Below, one piece after another: positions 6,434 through 14,207 of a DNA stretch of 16,171 nucleotides. Numbering within the stretch: position 1 is the stretch's first letter; every line of letters begins with the position of its first letter. Made by a program: the position numbers and the translations under genes. This DNA comes from Bacteroidaceae bacterium (GTDB taxonomy: Bacteria > Bacteroidota > Bacteroidia > Bacteroidales > Bacteroidaceae): assembly GCA_900765575.1 (NCBI GenBank), contig CAAFRW010000168.1, forward strand, positions 1-16,171, written 5' to 3'. The notes under the pieces were generated by a model. The model was not told the origin of the DNA, searched no databases, and worked only from the letters and a program-made list of their open reading frames with translations.

Positions 6434-7435
6434 ATGAAACGAATTAGTATGATGGCGATAATGCCATTCGTCTGTTTCGCAGCAATAGCTTGCGGACAAA
6501 CACAAAACAGCAAGGAGGCTGCTGTACAGGAGGAGTCGGCTCCAACGAAGACTCCTGCCAAGGTGTACATGGTAAAGGAGATTACGCCTGAAAATCTCGT
6601 GCGTATTTATGAAGCGCTCGGACGTCCGGCAACAGGCAAAGTAGCCGTTAAGCTATCTACCGGTGAGCCGGGTGGAAACAACTTTTTGCAACCCGCTCTG
6701 ATAAAAGACCTTGTACAGAAAGTAAACGGTACGATTGTAGAATGTAATACGGCTTATGGCGGTGGCCGCGCAAAGACTGCCGACCATTTGAAAGCGGCTG
6801 CCGACCATGGCTTTACAGCTATAGCCAATGTAGATATTATGGATGCGGACGGTGAAGTGGCCTTACCTGTGAAAGGCGGTAAACACCTGAACGAGGATTT
6901 CGTCGGCTCCCATTATCCCAATTACGACTTTACCATGGTGCTGTCTCATTTCAAAGGTCATGCCATGGGTGGTTTTGGCGGTGCGGTGAAGAATATCTCC
7001 ATCGGTATAGCTTCTTCGTCAGGTAAAGCCTGGATTCATTCAGCCGGAAAAACGAAAAAGACATCCGAAATGTGGGGTAACCTTCCACCGCAGGATGACT
7101 TTCTGGAGTCGATGGCCGAGGCCGCAAAAGCAGTAGCTGAGCATTGTGGGGAGCATATCCTTTATATCAGCGTAGCCAATAATCTTTCGGTCGATTGCGA
7201 TTGTGACGCACATCCCGAAGCTCCGAAGATGGGCGATATAGGAATCTTGGCCTCTCTCGACCCGGTAGCGTTAGACCAAGCCTGTGTCGATTTGGTTTAT
7301 GCCTCCGAAGACCCCGGTAAAGTGCATCTGATAGAACGTATGGAATCTCGTCATGGCATCCATACACTGGAACATGGCGAAGCGATAGGTCTGGGTAGCA
7401 GAACCTATGAACTGATAGACTTAGATAAGAAATAA
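6434..7435 (+). CDS. DUF362-domain lipoprotein
   Basis: A 333-residue protein beginning with a lipoprotein-type signal peptide: MKR, a hydrophobic stretch and AIAC with candidate lipidated C20. A Gln/Ser/Glu-rich linker precedes the DUF362 domain (about 45-325). Recognisable parts are VKLSTGEPGG, TAYGGGRAKTADH, FKGHAMGGFGGAVKNISIG, VDCDCDAHPEAPKMGDIGIL and SLDPVALDQACVDLV. The family's biochemical role is not established; some members carry a ferredoxin-like insert, but no CxxCxxC cluster is seen here. CDCDAH and several His residues could bind metal. It is probably co-transcribed with the receptor (19-bp gap) and closed by the terminator at 7495-7536, which suggests work on the same ligand in the periplasm or at a membrane surface. 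Its location is inferred from the lipobox. Confidence 0.85.
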   Translation: MKRISMMAIMPFVCFAAIACGQTQNSKEAAVQEESAPTKTPAKVYMVKEITPENLVRIYEALGRPATGKVAVKLSTGEPGGNNFLQPALIKDLVQKVNGTIVECNTAYGGGRAKTADHLKAAADHGFTAIANVDIMDADGEVALPVKGGKHLNEDFVGSHYPNYDFTMVLSHFKGHAMGGFGGAVKNISIGIASSSGKAWIHSAGKTKKTSEMWGNLPPQDDFLESMAEAAKAVAEHCGEHILYISVANNLSVDCDCDAHPEAPKMGDIGILASLDPVALDQACVDLVYASEDPGKVHLIERMESRHGIHTLEHGEAIGLGSRTYELIDLDKK

Positions 7436-7494
7436 GTGTTTGAAGTCTCCGCTAGTGGGAGCTAGACACATATAAAACCCGAAAATTGTTTGAA

Positions 7495-7536
7495 AAGGCC
7501 GTCTCAGCGTAAAGAATGAGGTGGCCTTATTTTTTT
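7495..7536 (+). terminator. Rho-independent terminator of the receptor/DUF362 operon
   Basis: AAGGCC (7495-7500) pairs with GGCCTT (7523-7528), with a further inner CTCA/TGAG pairing, and is followed by a T-rich run (TATTTTTTTATTTT). It lies 60 bp after the DUF362 stop. A second small stem (CTCC/GGAG) lies before it around 7447-7462. Confidence 0.75.
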
Positions 7537-7771
7537 ATTTTGGTATGAGGAAAATAAAAGGATAGATAATTATATAGTAAGGGGTTTCTGAGGAATAACT
7601 CTATAAGCCATCAATATGGACTTTAGGCTTTCTCTAATATATAAGATTTGCTTGTATAAAGATTGTTAAACATTTCTTATCGATTAATAGAAATACTAAA
7701 TAATGTATAACTTTATAAACATAAATGTTAGAATGTTTTCATAAACTATGAGCAGACAAGCTGAAAACTTT

Positions 7772-7804
7772 TTGTATAGTATATTAATGTACTAAGTCCT
7801 TTTG
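7772..7804 (+). promoter_or_regulatory. Candidate cas operon promoter with embedded dyad
   Basis: TTG at 7772-7774 and TCCTTTTG at 7797-7804 (one mismatch to TAnnTTTG) are 22 bp apart. Between them lies the 18-bp imperfect palindrome TAGTATATTAATGTACTA (7777-7794; one mismatched base pair), a plausible operator inside the spacer. The predicted leader to the cas3 ATG is about 100 bases. Confidence 0.35.
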
Positions 7805-7880
7805 TAAAACGAGGGAAAGTGATGTGCGGATACGAGATTGTAAGTGTTGCAGTTCTAACAAAAGACTATTTGCAGGTTGT

Positions 7881-7895
7881 TATATTTTAAATATA
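7881..7895. promoter_or_regulatory. Perfect A/T palindrome before cas3
   Basis: TATATTT-T-AAATATA has 7-bp arms around one central T and ends 14 bp before the cas3 ATG at 7910. It may be a binding site or a weak RNA hairpin affecting initiation. The A/T content makes chance occurrence plausible. Confidence 0.3.
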
Positions 7896-7909
7896 ACAAG
7901 GATGAAACT

Positions 7910-10102
7910 ATGAAGAACAAAGAATTTATATCGCATATAAAGAAAGACCTTAGTGCTATTCAAACGAATGAAGAACATAGCCATGGCGTAGCTGAATTGG
8001 CAGAACGTTTTGCTGCTGAATTTGGAATGGGTGATTGGGGACGTGTCATCGGATTATTACATGATAAAGGAAAGGAACGCAATAGCTTCCAACAATATAT
8101 TCGTACGTCTTCGGAATATGATATGACGGCACAATGGCATGGCGAAGACAAACAACATGCATATATTGGTGCTGTAATAGCCAAACGGTTGTATCAATCG
8201 GCTTATCCTATGTTGAGTTATCCTATCATGGGGCATCATGGAGGCTTGAGTGATTATACCGATTTTGAGAAAAAGATGAAGGAAGAGATTCCTGTGGAAG
8301 TGATGATTCCAACTGAAGTTGCTCAATTGGCTGTTCCGAGACAGATGCAAGAAAATATGGGCAGCATAGAAAACTTTAGGAAAGATGTGAATCATATCAT
8401 CCGTTTATTGTTTTCTTGTTTAGTTGATGCAGACTATCTTGACACAGAACTGTTTATGAATGAAGAACAGTCGCGTCTGCGTAAAGAGAGAGTTTCATTG
8501 ACTGAACTCAAACCACTCCTTGATAATTATTTAAAAGAACTGTCCGGTCATGCAGCTATAACACCCTTGAATTCTTTGCGTGCTCAGATACAACAGTGCT
8601 GTTTGGATGCTGCTACGCAATTATCAGGTTTCTTTAGCTTGACCGTACCTACGGGCGGTGGAAAAACATTGTCCTCTCTTGTGTGGGCTATAAATCATGC
8701 GATAAAGTATCAAAAGAAAAGAATTATAATTGCTATACCTTATACATCTATTGTTACTCAAACTGCACAAATCTTAGGGGACATTTTCGGACAAGAAAAT
8801 GTGTTAGAACATCATTCCGGTGTAGATGCTGATAAAATAAAGGATAAGAAACTTCAAAGGCAAATGCAATTGGCTACTGAGAATTGGGATTATCCAATAG
8901 TAGTAACAACTAATGTGCAGCTGTTTGAGTCCATATTGAACAATAAACCTTCTGCATGTCGTAAGCTTCATAATATAGTTAATAGTGTGTTGATTCTCGA
9001 TGAAGTACAGACTCTACCATTAGACTATTTGCAGCCTATTGTAGATAGTTTGCAAACATACCAGCGTCTTTTTGGAGTTTCTGTGTTGTTTACTACGGCT
9101 AGTCTTCCGGCGTTGGAAGGAACTATGAAATGGGGGCGTGGTCTGAACGATGAATTACATGGAATTCCTAATATCCACGAAATTGTACCCCGAAGAATGA
9201 ACCTTCATGATAAGCTTCGAAGGGTAAAACTTAATTTTGATACCACCTCAACCACTTACGAAGATTTGGCTCAACGTCTTACAACATATCCCAGGGTACT
9301 TTGTGTTGTTAATTCCAGGAAGGATGCCAAAGCCATATTTGAGTGTTTGCCCAATGAAGGGTTGACGCTTCATTTATCTCGTATGATGTGTTCTGCCCAT
9401 ATTCGTAAGGTGATACAGAAGATAAAGAGTGCTTTAAAGGATGAAAATGAGAAGGTGATACGTATTGTGGCCACTCAATTGATAGAGGCGGGCGTCGATA
9501 TTGATTTTCCTGTAGTGTATAGACAAGAAGCAGGATTAGACTCTATACTGCAAGCTGCCGGTAGGTGCAACAGGGAAGGAAAGTCCAATATAAGTAATGC
9601 TTATGTTTTTCGTTTCGAGAAGAAACCATTTGGTAGTATTGGTAGAGCTTGTGATGCACGTGAGAATCTTGGTCTGGATAGGGATTGGTTTGCTCCGGAA
9701 GTAATGACGGATTATTTTATTCAGCTTTACAGCCGCTGTACTACTTTTGATAAAGCCCAAGTAAAAGAATTGCTATATAAACCTAATGAATGGTGTTTTG
9801 AGAGTGTGGCTAAAGAGTTCCAATTTATCACTGATGCAGGGGTGACGGTTTATGTAAATTATGGTAACAGTGCGGAATTGATAGAACGCCTGAAAACAGA
9901 TGGACCATCGTATGATTTACTGAAACGCTTGTCTCAATATTCAGTGTGTATTCGCGATGTGGATTTTAAGAAGTTGCAGACAGGGGGATTGGTGGAAGAA
10001 GTACTTGAAGGATATTACTATATTCCCTATAGGGAACAATATAAAGACAATTTAGGATTAGTGATGGAGAATCACTGGTTGGAGGAAATATTAACAGTTT
10101 AA
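7910..10102 (+). CDS. cas3: CRISPR-associated helicase-nuclease Cas3 (type I-C)
   Basis: Cas3 is recruited by Cascade to nick, unwind and degrade target DNA. The ATG at 7910 (MKNKEFISHI) is preferred over the in-frame ATG at 7877, giving 730 residues: AAGGATGAAACT precedes it, and the earlier start would place the palindrome within coding sequence. The N-terminal HD nuclease shows H23, HD at 51-52, GHHGG at 108-112 and DADYLD at 173-178. The helicase shows Walker A PTGGGKT (247-253), Walker B DEVQ (364-367), TTASLP (395-400), ATQLIEAGVDID (521-532) and QAAGRCNREG (548-557). HD and helicase fused in one chain, and the neighbouring genes, fit type I-C. All catalytic motifs look intact. cas5c begins 11 bp after its stop. 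Confidence 0.97.
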   Translation: MKNKEFISHIKKDLSAIQTNEEHSHGVAELAERFAAEFGMGDWGRVIGLLHDKGKERNSFQQYIRTSSEYDMTAQWHGEDKQHAYIGAVIAKRLYQSAYPMLSYPIMGHHGGLSDYTDFEKKMKEEIPVEVMIPTEVAQLAVPRQMQENMGSIENFRKDVNHIIRLLFSCLVDADYLDTELFMNEEQSRLRKERVSLTELKPLLDNYLKELSGHAAITPLNSLRAQIQQCCLDAATQLSGFFSLTVPTGGGKTLSSLVWAINHAIKYQKKRIIIAIPYTSIVTQTAQILGDIFGQENVLEHHSGVDADKIKDKKLQRQMQLATENWDYPIVVTTNVQLFESILNNKPSACRKLHNIVNSVLILDEVQTLPLDYLQPIVDSLQTYQRLFGVSVLFTTASLPALEGTMKWGRGLNDELHGIPNIHEIVPRRMNLHDKLRRVKLNFDTTSTTYEDLAQRLTTYPRVLCVVNSRKDAKAIFECLPNEGLTLHLSRMMCSAHIRKVIQKIKSALKDENEKVIRIVATQLIEAGVDIDFPVVYRQEAGLDSILQAAGRCNREGKSNISNAYVFRFEKKPFGSIGRACDARENLGLDRDWFAPEVMTDYFIQLYSRCTTFDKAQVKELLYKPNEWCFESVAKEFQFITDAGVTVYVNYGNSAELIERLKTDGPSYDLLKRLSQYSVCIRDVDFKKLQTGGLVEEVLEGYYYIPYREQYKDNLGLVMENHWLEEILTV

Positions 10103-10113
10103 AAAATATTAAT

Positions 10114-10794
10114 ATGGAGTATACGGATAAAGAATTCTGTCTTGAAGTGTGGGGTGACAGGGCTTGTTTTACTCGGCCGGAACTAAAAGTTGAGCGAGTA
10201 AGCTATGATGTCATTACGCCTTCTGCGGCGCGGGCTATCTTTGAGGCCATCTTTTGGAAACCTGCCATACGATGGGAGATTTCTAAAATAGAAGTGCTGA
10301 ATCCTATTAAATGGGATAGTATTCGGCGTAATGAGGTGGCTGCTGTGGCTGGAAAAAATGCAAAGAGTGTTTTTATTGAGGAGGAGCGTCAACAGCGAAA
10401 TTCCCTTTTATTGAAGGATGTACATTATAGATTGTATGCCAAACTTGTTTATATACCAGTTGCAAAACGTAAGTTGACGAATATGCATCATACGGGTGGT
10501 GCCGATGAGAATCCGGTAAAGTATTATGAAATGTTTGAGCGTCGTGCATCCAAGGGACAATGTTTTAATCAACCTTATTTGGGTACAAGGGAGTTCAGCG
10601 CATCTTTCCAATTTATAGGGAACGGTGAGCAGAATTTAAAAGAACCGATAGATGAAACTCGCGATTTAGGTATTATGCTTTATGATATGGACTTCGGAGA
10701 TTCTAAGAATATCAGGCCTATGTTTTTTCGAGCAAAAATGGAAAAAGGGGTGATTCTTGTTCCATCCCGTGATAGTAAGGAGATTTTGCAATGA
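10114..10794 (+). CDS. cas5c: Cas5c (Cas5d), pre-crRNA processing subunit of type I-C Cascade
   Basis: In type I-C, Cas5c replaces Cas6: it cleaves pre-crRNA at the base of the repeat hairpin and stays on the 5' handle. The 226-residue protein shows YDVITPSAARAIFEAIFWKP (residues 31-50), KDVHYRLYAK (101-110) and YLGTREFSASF (155-165), diagnostic of the Cas5d branch. Compared from memory with the Bacillus halodurans enzyme (Y46, K116, H117), the Tyr position is F47 here, the Lys is retained as K136 and the His position is Y137. The start follows the A/T-rich AAAAAATATTAAT, typical of this group. Its stop overlaps the cas8c start by four bases (ATGA), indicating coupled translation. Confidence 0.95.
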   Translation: MEYTDKEFCLEVWGDRACFTRPELKVERVSYDVITPSAARAIFEAIFWKPAIRWEISKIEVLNPIKWDSIRRNEVAAVAGKNAKSVFIEEERQQRNSLLLKDVHYRLYAKLVYIPVAKRKLTNMHHTGGADENPVKYYEMFERRASKGQCFNQPYLGTREFSASFQFIGNGEQNLKEPIDETRDLGIMLYDMDFGDSKNIRPMFFRAKMEKGVILVPSRDSKEILQ

Positions 10795-12503
10795 TACTAA
10801 AAGCATTATACGACTATTATCACCGATGTGGTGATTTAGCTCCATCCGGTTTTAAGGATATGGAAATACCATTTCTTATTGTGATTGATAAAGAGGGTAA
10901 TTTTATGCGTGTAGAAGATAGGCGCATCGATAAGAAGACTTCGCAGAGGTTTCTTGTTGTGGCCGGTTCTCGTTCTAGTGGAATTAAGCCCTATCTTATG
11001 TATGACAACCTTGAATATGTACTTTGCCATACAAAAGATGGAAAAGAGGAGAAATCCATTTTAAAACATCAAGCTTTTGTAGACCGATGTAAAGCTTTGG
11101 CAGAGACCTATTCAGAGTCGGATGCTTTCAAGGCTGTATCGCTTTTCTTTGAGAAGGGTGGGGTTGCCAAAGTGAAAGAAGATTCCTTATGGAATGATAT
11201 GGTTAAGAAAACGGGAGCAAATGTTAGCTTTATCCTTCAAGGAGAAACAGAAATTATAGCTTCTGCAAAAGAATTGCAAAGTGAAGTCGATGCATCAGTG
11301 GAGGATAGTAATGAAGTAGAGTGGCCTTGTTGCCTGATAACAGGAGAACATGCTCAACCTGTAGAAACAACAACTGCCACGATGATTCCTGGTAGTCAGG
11401 CTACGGCAAAGTTGGTAGCGTTTCAAGTAAGTTCAGGCTATGATTCGTATGGTAAATCTAAAGGTAATAATGCACCAATATCCAAAAATGCGGAGTCTGC
11501 TTATACAACGGCTTTACTACACCTTTTGGGCAAGCAATCCAGAAATAAATTTTATATAGGCAATCGTACATTCCTGTTTTGGGCTTCATCCAATAAAGAT
11601 AGTGCGAAAGCAGTAGAGGAAAGCTTATTTAGTATGTTTGGGTTTGCTGATACCGAGACGGACGATCCAAATAGATGTATAGAAGAAGTCAGGAAAACAT
11701 TTCAGTCAATTTATTCAGGAGAGTTACCCTGTGATTCAACTGACAAATTCTATATATTGGGATTAGCACCTAATTCTGCCCGCATTGCCGTTGTTTATTG
11801 GAATGAAATCAATCTACGCGACTTCTCTAAAATGATTTTGAAACATTTCGATGATATGGAAATTATTGATGGAAGGAAAGAGAAACGACCTTACTATGGA
11901 TTACGGCAAATGATGTCGGCTGTGACTTTGGGCGGTAAAGCTTCTGAGGTGCAACCGAATCTGCCGGAGATGACAATAAAAAGTATCTTTCAAGGCCTTC
12001 CATATCCATATACCTTGTTTTCATCCAGTATTCGTAGAATACGTGCAGAGCAAGCTGATGGTATGCAGATTGCAAGAATAGCTATTCTCAAAGCTTACTT
12101 GAATAGAACTAAAAGTAATAACAATAAATCATTAACAATTATGTTGGACAAAGAAAACAAAAATCTTGGTTATGTATGTGGCCGATTGTTTGCCGTTCTT
12201 GAATACACTCAAAAACGTGCTAATAATATTACAAGTATCAAAGAGCGTTATATGAATGCTGCATCTGCCACACCTGCGGCTGTATTCCCAACTCTGCTTA
12301 ATCTTAGTATTCATCATGTTGAGAAACTTGAAAATGAAGGGATGAAGATTTATATAGAGAACATGAAGCGAGAAATAATAGACATGTTACCATCAGATGG
12401 ATTTCCTTCTCATTTAAGTCTGCAAGACCAAGGTTGCTTTTTTATTGGATACTATCAGCAGATGCAAGATATTTATACAAAAAAAGAGTCAAAATCAGAG
12501 TAA
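10791..12503 (+). CDS. cas8c: Cas8c (Csd1), large subunit of type I-C Cascade
   Basis: The 570-residue large subunit recognises the PAM and helps open target DNA. The N-terminus MILKALYDYYHRCGDLAPSG, the WPCCLITGEHAQPVE segment around 178-192, FQVSSGYDSYGKSKGNNAPIS and the C-terminal LGYVCGRLFAVLEYTQKRAN block match Csd1 as I know it. Length is normal for the family. It overlaps cas5c by four bases, and cas7c starts 23 bp after its stop. The last 120 codons probably also produce Cas11c from an internal start at 12141. No truncation is visible. Confidence 0.95.
   Translation: MILKALYDYYHRCGDLAPSGFKDMEIPFLIVIDKEGNFMRVEDRRIDKKTSQRFLVVAGSRSSGIKPYLMYDNLEYVLCHTKDGKEEKSILKHQAFVDRCKALAETYSESDAFKAVSLFFEKGGVAKVKEDSLWNDMVKKTGANVSFILQGETEIIASAKELQSEVDASVEDSNEVEWPCCLITGEHAQPVETTTATMIPGSQATAKLVAFQVSSGYDSYGKSKGNNAPISKNAESAYTTALLHLLGKQSRNKFYIGNRTFLFWASSNKDSAKAVEESLFSMFGFADTETDDPNRCIEEVRKTFQSIYSGELPCDSTDKFYILGLAPNSARIAVVYWNEINLRDFSKMILKHFDDMEIIDGRKEKRPYYGLRQMMSAVTLGGKASEVQPNLPEMTIKSIFQGLPYPYTLFSSSIRRIRAEQADGMQIARIAILKAYLNRTKSNNNKSLTIMLDKENKNLGYVCGRLFAVLEYTQKRANNITSIKERYMNAASATPAAVFPTLLNLSIHHVEKLENEGMKIYIENMKREIIDMLPSDGFPSHLSLQDQGCFFIGYYQQMQDIYTKKESKSE
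12141..12503 (+). CDS. cas11c: Cas11c small subunit from an internal start in cas8c
   Basis: Type I-C systems are known to make a separate small subunit, Cas11c, from an internal translation start near the 3' end of cas8c. Codon 451 of cas8c is an in-frame ATG at 12141, beginning MLDKENKNLGYVCGRLFAVL; the expected product has 120 residues, close to known Cas11c proteins. The preceding bases AATCATTAACAATT resemble those before the cas7c and cas5c starts in this window. No Shine-Dalgarno is present, which is normal for this group. The later in-frame ATG codons at 12252 and 12342 would give much shorter products lacking the first helices. Confidence 0.6.
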   Translation: MLDKENKNLGYVCGRLFAVLEYTQKRANNITSIKERYMNAASATPAAVFPTLLNLSIHHVEKLENEGMKIYIENMKREIIDMLPSDGFPSHLSLQDQGCFFIGYYQQMQDIYTKKESKSE

Positions 12504-12526
12504 TAATCATTAAAATATTATTTATT

Positions 12527-13384
12527 ATGGAATTAACAAATAGATTCGATTTTGTTTACATCTTTGATGTACAAGATGGAAATCCTAACGGAGATCCAGA
12601 TGCTGGTAATTTACCACGTGTGGACGTAGAAACAGGCATGGGATTGGTTACAGATGTTTGCCTAAAGCGTAAGGCACGTAATTATGTGCAAGCGGTGAAA
12701 GCTTGTAGTGATGGCTTTGATATATTTATTAAAGAAAAGGCAGTCCTTAATAATTTGATAGATGCATCACATGATGTCCCATCAGTGGCGTCTAAAGACG
12801 GAGCCGATAAGACCGAGGCTGCTCGTAAGGTTATGTGTAATCGTTATTTTGACGTTCGCACTTTTGGTGCAGTTATGTCAACAGGTAAAAATGCGGGACA
12901 AGTTCGTGGTCCAATCCAATTGACATTTGCCCGTTCTGTTGAGCCAATTACTAGTTTGGAACATTCTATTACTCGAATGGCAGTAGCTACAGAAGCCGAG
13001 GCGAAAAAGCAGAGTGGGGATAACCGCACTATGGGACGTAAATCTACTGTACCGTATGGCCTTTATGTCTGCCATGGTTTTATCTCTGCTAATCTTGCAA
13101 AGCAAACAGGTTTTAGTACGGAAGACCTGGAACTCTTTTGGGATGCTTTGAAAAACATGTTTGAGATGGATCGTTCAGCGGCTCGTGGATTAATGAGCGC
13201 ACAAAAACTCATAGTCTTTAAACATGAGTCCGAATTAGGAAATGCACCGGCTAATAAACTCTTCGACCTTGTAAAAATTGAGAAAAAAGAGAAAGATAAA
13301 GTAGCTCGTGCTTTCTCTGACTATAATGTCACTGTAGACAAAGAACATTGTCCGACCCATGTTGAGGTGATAGAAATGTTTTAA
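12527..13384 (+). CDS. cas7c: Cas7c (Csd2), backbone subunit of type I-C Cascade
   Basis: Cas7c polymerises along the crRNA to form the Cascade backbone. ATG 12527 (MELTNRFDFVYIFDVQDGNP) is chosen over the in-frame ATG at 12434, which lies within cas8c; the chosen start has the expected N-terminal strand and the A/T-rich ATATTATTTATT upstream. The protein has 285 residues. Family features include DGNPNGDPDAGNLPRVD (17-33), CNRYFDVRTFGAVMS, GPIQLTFARSVEPI, MGRKSTVPYGLYVCHGFIS, and WDALKNMFEMDRSAARG near the C-terminus. The 23-bp gap after cas8c keeps it in the same transcript. A stem-loop follows the gene at 13396-13437. Confidence 0.96.
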   Translation: MELTNRFDFVYIFDVQDGNPNGDPDAGNLPRVDVETGMGLVTDVCLKRKARNYVQAVKACSDGFDIFIKEKAVLNNLIDASHDVPSVASKDGADKTEAARKVMCNRYFDVRTFGAVMSTGKNAGQVRGPIQLTFARSVEPITSLEHSITRMAVATEAEAKKQSGDNRTMGRKSTVPYGLYVCHGFISANLAKQTGFSTEDLELFWDALKNMFEMDRSAARGLMSAQKLIVFKHESELGNAPANKLFDLVKIEKKEKDKVARAFSDYNVTVDKEHCPTHVEVIEMF

Positions 13385-13395
13385 TATACATTTCT

Positions 13396-13437
13396 TAAGG
13401 ATACTGTTTCTTTAACTAAAGGGAAATAGTATCCTTA
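13396..13437 (+). promoter_or_regulatory. Stem-loop between cas7c and cas4
   Basis: TAAGGATACT (13396-13405) and AGTATCCTTA (13428-13437) form a perfect 10-bp stem, extended inward by a G-T pair and TTTC/GAAA. It begins 11 bp after the cas7c stop in the only sizeable gap of the cas operon (148 bp). No T-run follows, so it may be a processing or 3'-end-stabilising hairpin or a leaky terminator separating the interference genes from the adaptation genes. Confidence 0.6.
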
Positions 13438-13532
13438 GTTATGTAAGAAGCATATAACTCTATAATAATCTTGATGTAATCATTGCCGTAGGGTATCACT
13501 GCGGATTGTCTGACAATACTAATAAATAGCTT

Positions 13533-14207
13533 ATGGTTTATTCTGAAGATGAGATGCTTATGTTATCGGGAATTCAGCATTATGTGTTTTGTCCCCGACA
13601 GTGGGCTCTGATTCATATAGAACAGCAATGGGAGGAGAACCGTCTTACGGCTGAGGGAGAATTATTGCATCAGAATGTGGATAATCCTGCTTACAGACAG
13701 AAAAATGGGGGAGTGGTAACACTTCGTAGAGTCGCTATTGCATCAAGAGAATTAGGTTTGACGGGTTTCTCTGATGCGGTAGAACTTTTACCTTCAAATG
13801 AATCAACTAATGCTGTGCGGCATCCTAAATATCCAGGGTATTGGAAACTTGTACCTGTAGAATATAAACGTGGACATGTGAAACCGGATAAGCGTGATGA
13901 AGTACAAGTGGCAGCTCAAGCTTTATGTCTTGAAGAAATATATCATATTTGTGTGCCGACAGGTGCAATATATTATGGTGAGGAGCATACTCGTAGAACA
14001 ATTGCTATAGATGAGCCATTACGGCAATTTACACGGCAATGCGCTGAAGAAATGCATCAAATATATCAATGTGGAATTACTCCTAGAGCTGAATATAAAG
14101 CTCATTGTCAAAGTTGTTCCATAAAAGACGTTTGTATGCCTAAGTTATCTTCTCGTTGTACAGTTGAAGCTTATTTAAAAACAAATTTATATGAGGAAAC
14201 TACTTAA
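13533..14207 (+). CDS. cas4: Cas4 nuclease, adaptation module
   Basis: Cas4 is an iron-sulfur, RecB-like nuclease that trims prespacers and enforces PAM choice during spacer acquisition. The 224-residue protein has the four cluster cysteines C20 (FCPRQWAL), C192, C195 and C201 (HCQSCSIKDVC), plus nuclease residues H46 (LLH), D81 (GFSDAVE), E110 and K112 (VEYK) and the QVAAQA motif (125-130). All key residues are present and length is normal. It starts 148 bp after cas7c, behind the stem-loop. Its 3' end overlaps cas1 by 17 bases, so the two are probably translated together. Confidence 0.96.
   Translation: MVYSEDEMLMLSGIQHYVFCPRQWALIHIEQQWEENRLTAEGELLHQNVDNPAYRQKNGGVVTLRRVAIASRELGLTGFSDAVELLPSNESTNAVRHPKYPGYWKLVPVEYKRGHVKPDKRDEVQVAAQALCLEEIYHICVPTGAIYYGEEHTRRTIAIDEPLRQFTRQCAEEMHQIYQCGITPRAEYKAHCQSCSIKDVCMPKLSSRCTVEAYLKTNLYEETT

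Larger units (their letters stand above)
7537..7909. other. AT-rich region upstream of the cas operon
   Basis: About 370 bp with no supportable gene. It is much richer in A/T than the genes to the left and marks the left edge of the CRISPR-Cas locus. It contains AACAT-AA-ATGTT at 7718-7729, the promoter/dyad at 7772-7804 and the palindrome at 7881-7895. No tRNA, integrase or attachment repeat was recognised. Confidence 0.5.

Noticed and set aside
12434..12526. Upstream in-frame start for cas7c inside cas8c
   Set aside because: The MELTNRF start at 12527 has the conserved N-terminus and A/T-rich initiation context; the extension is coding sequence of cas8c in another frame.
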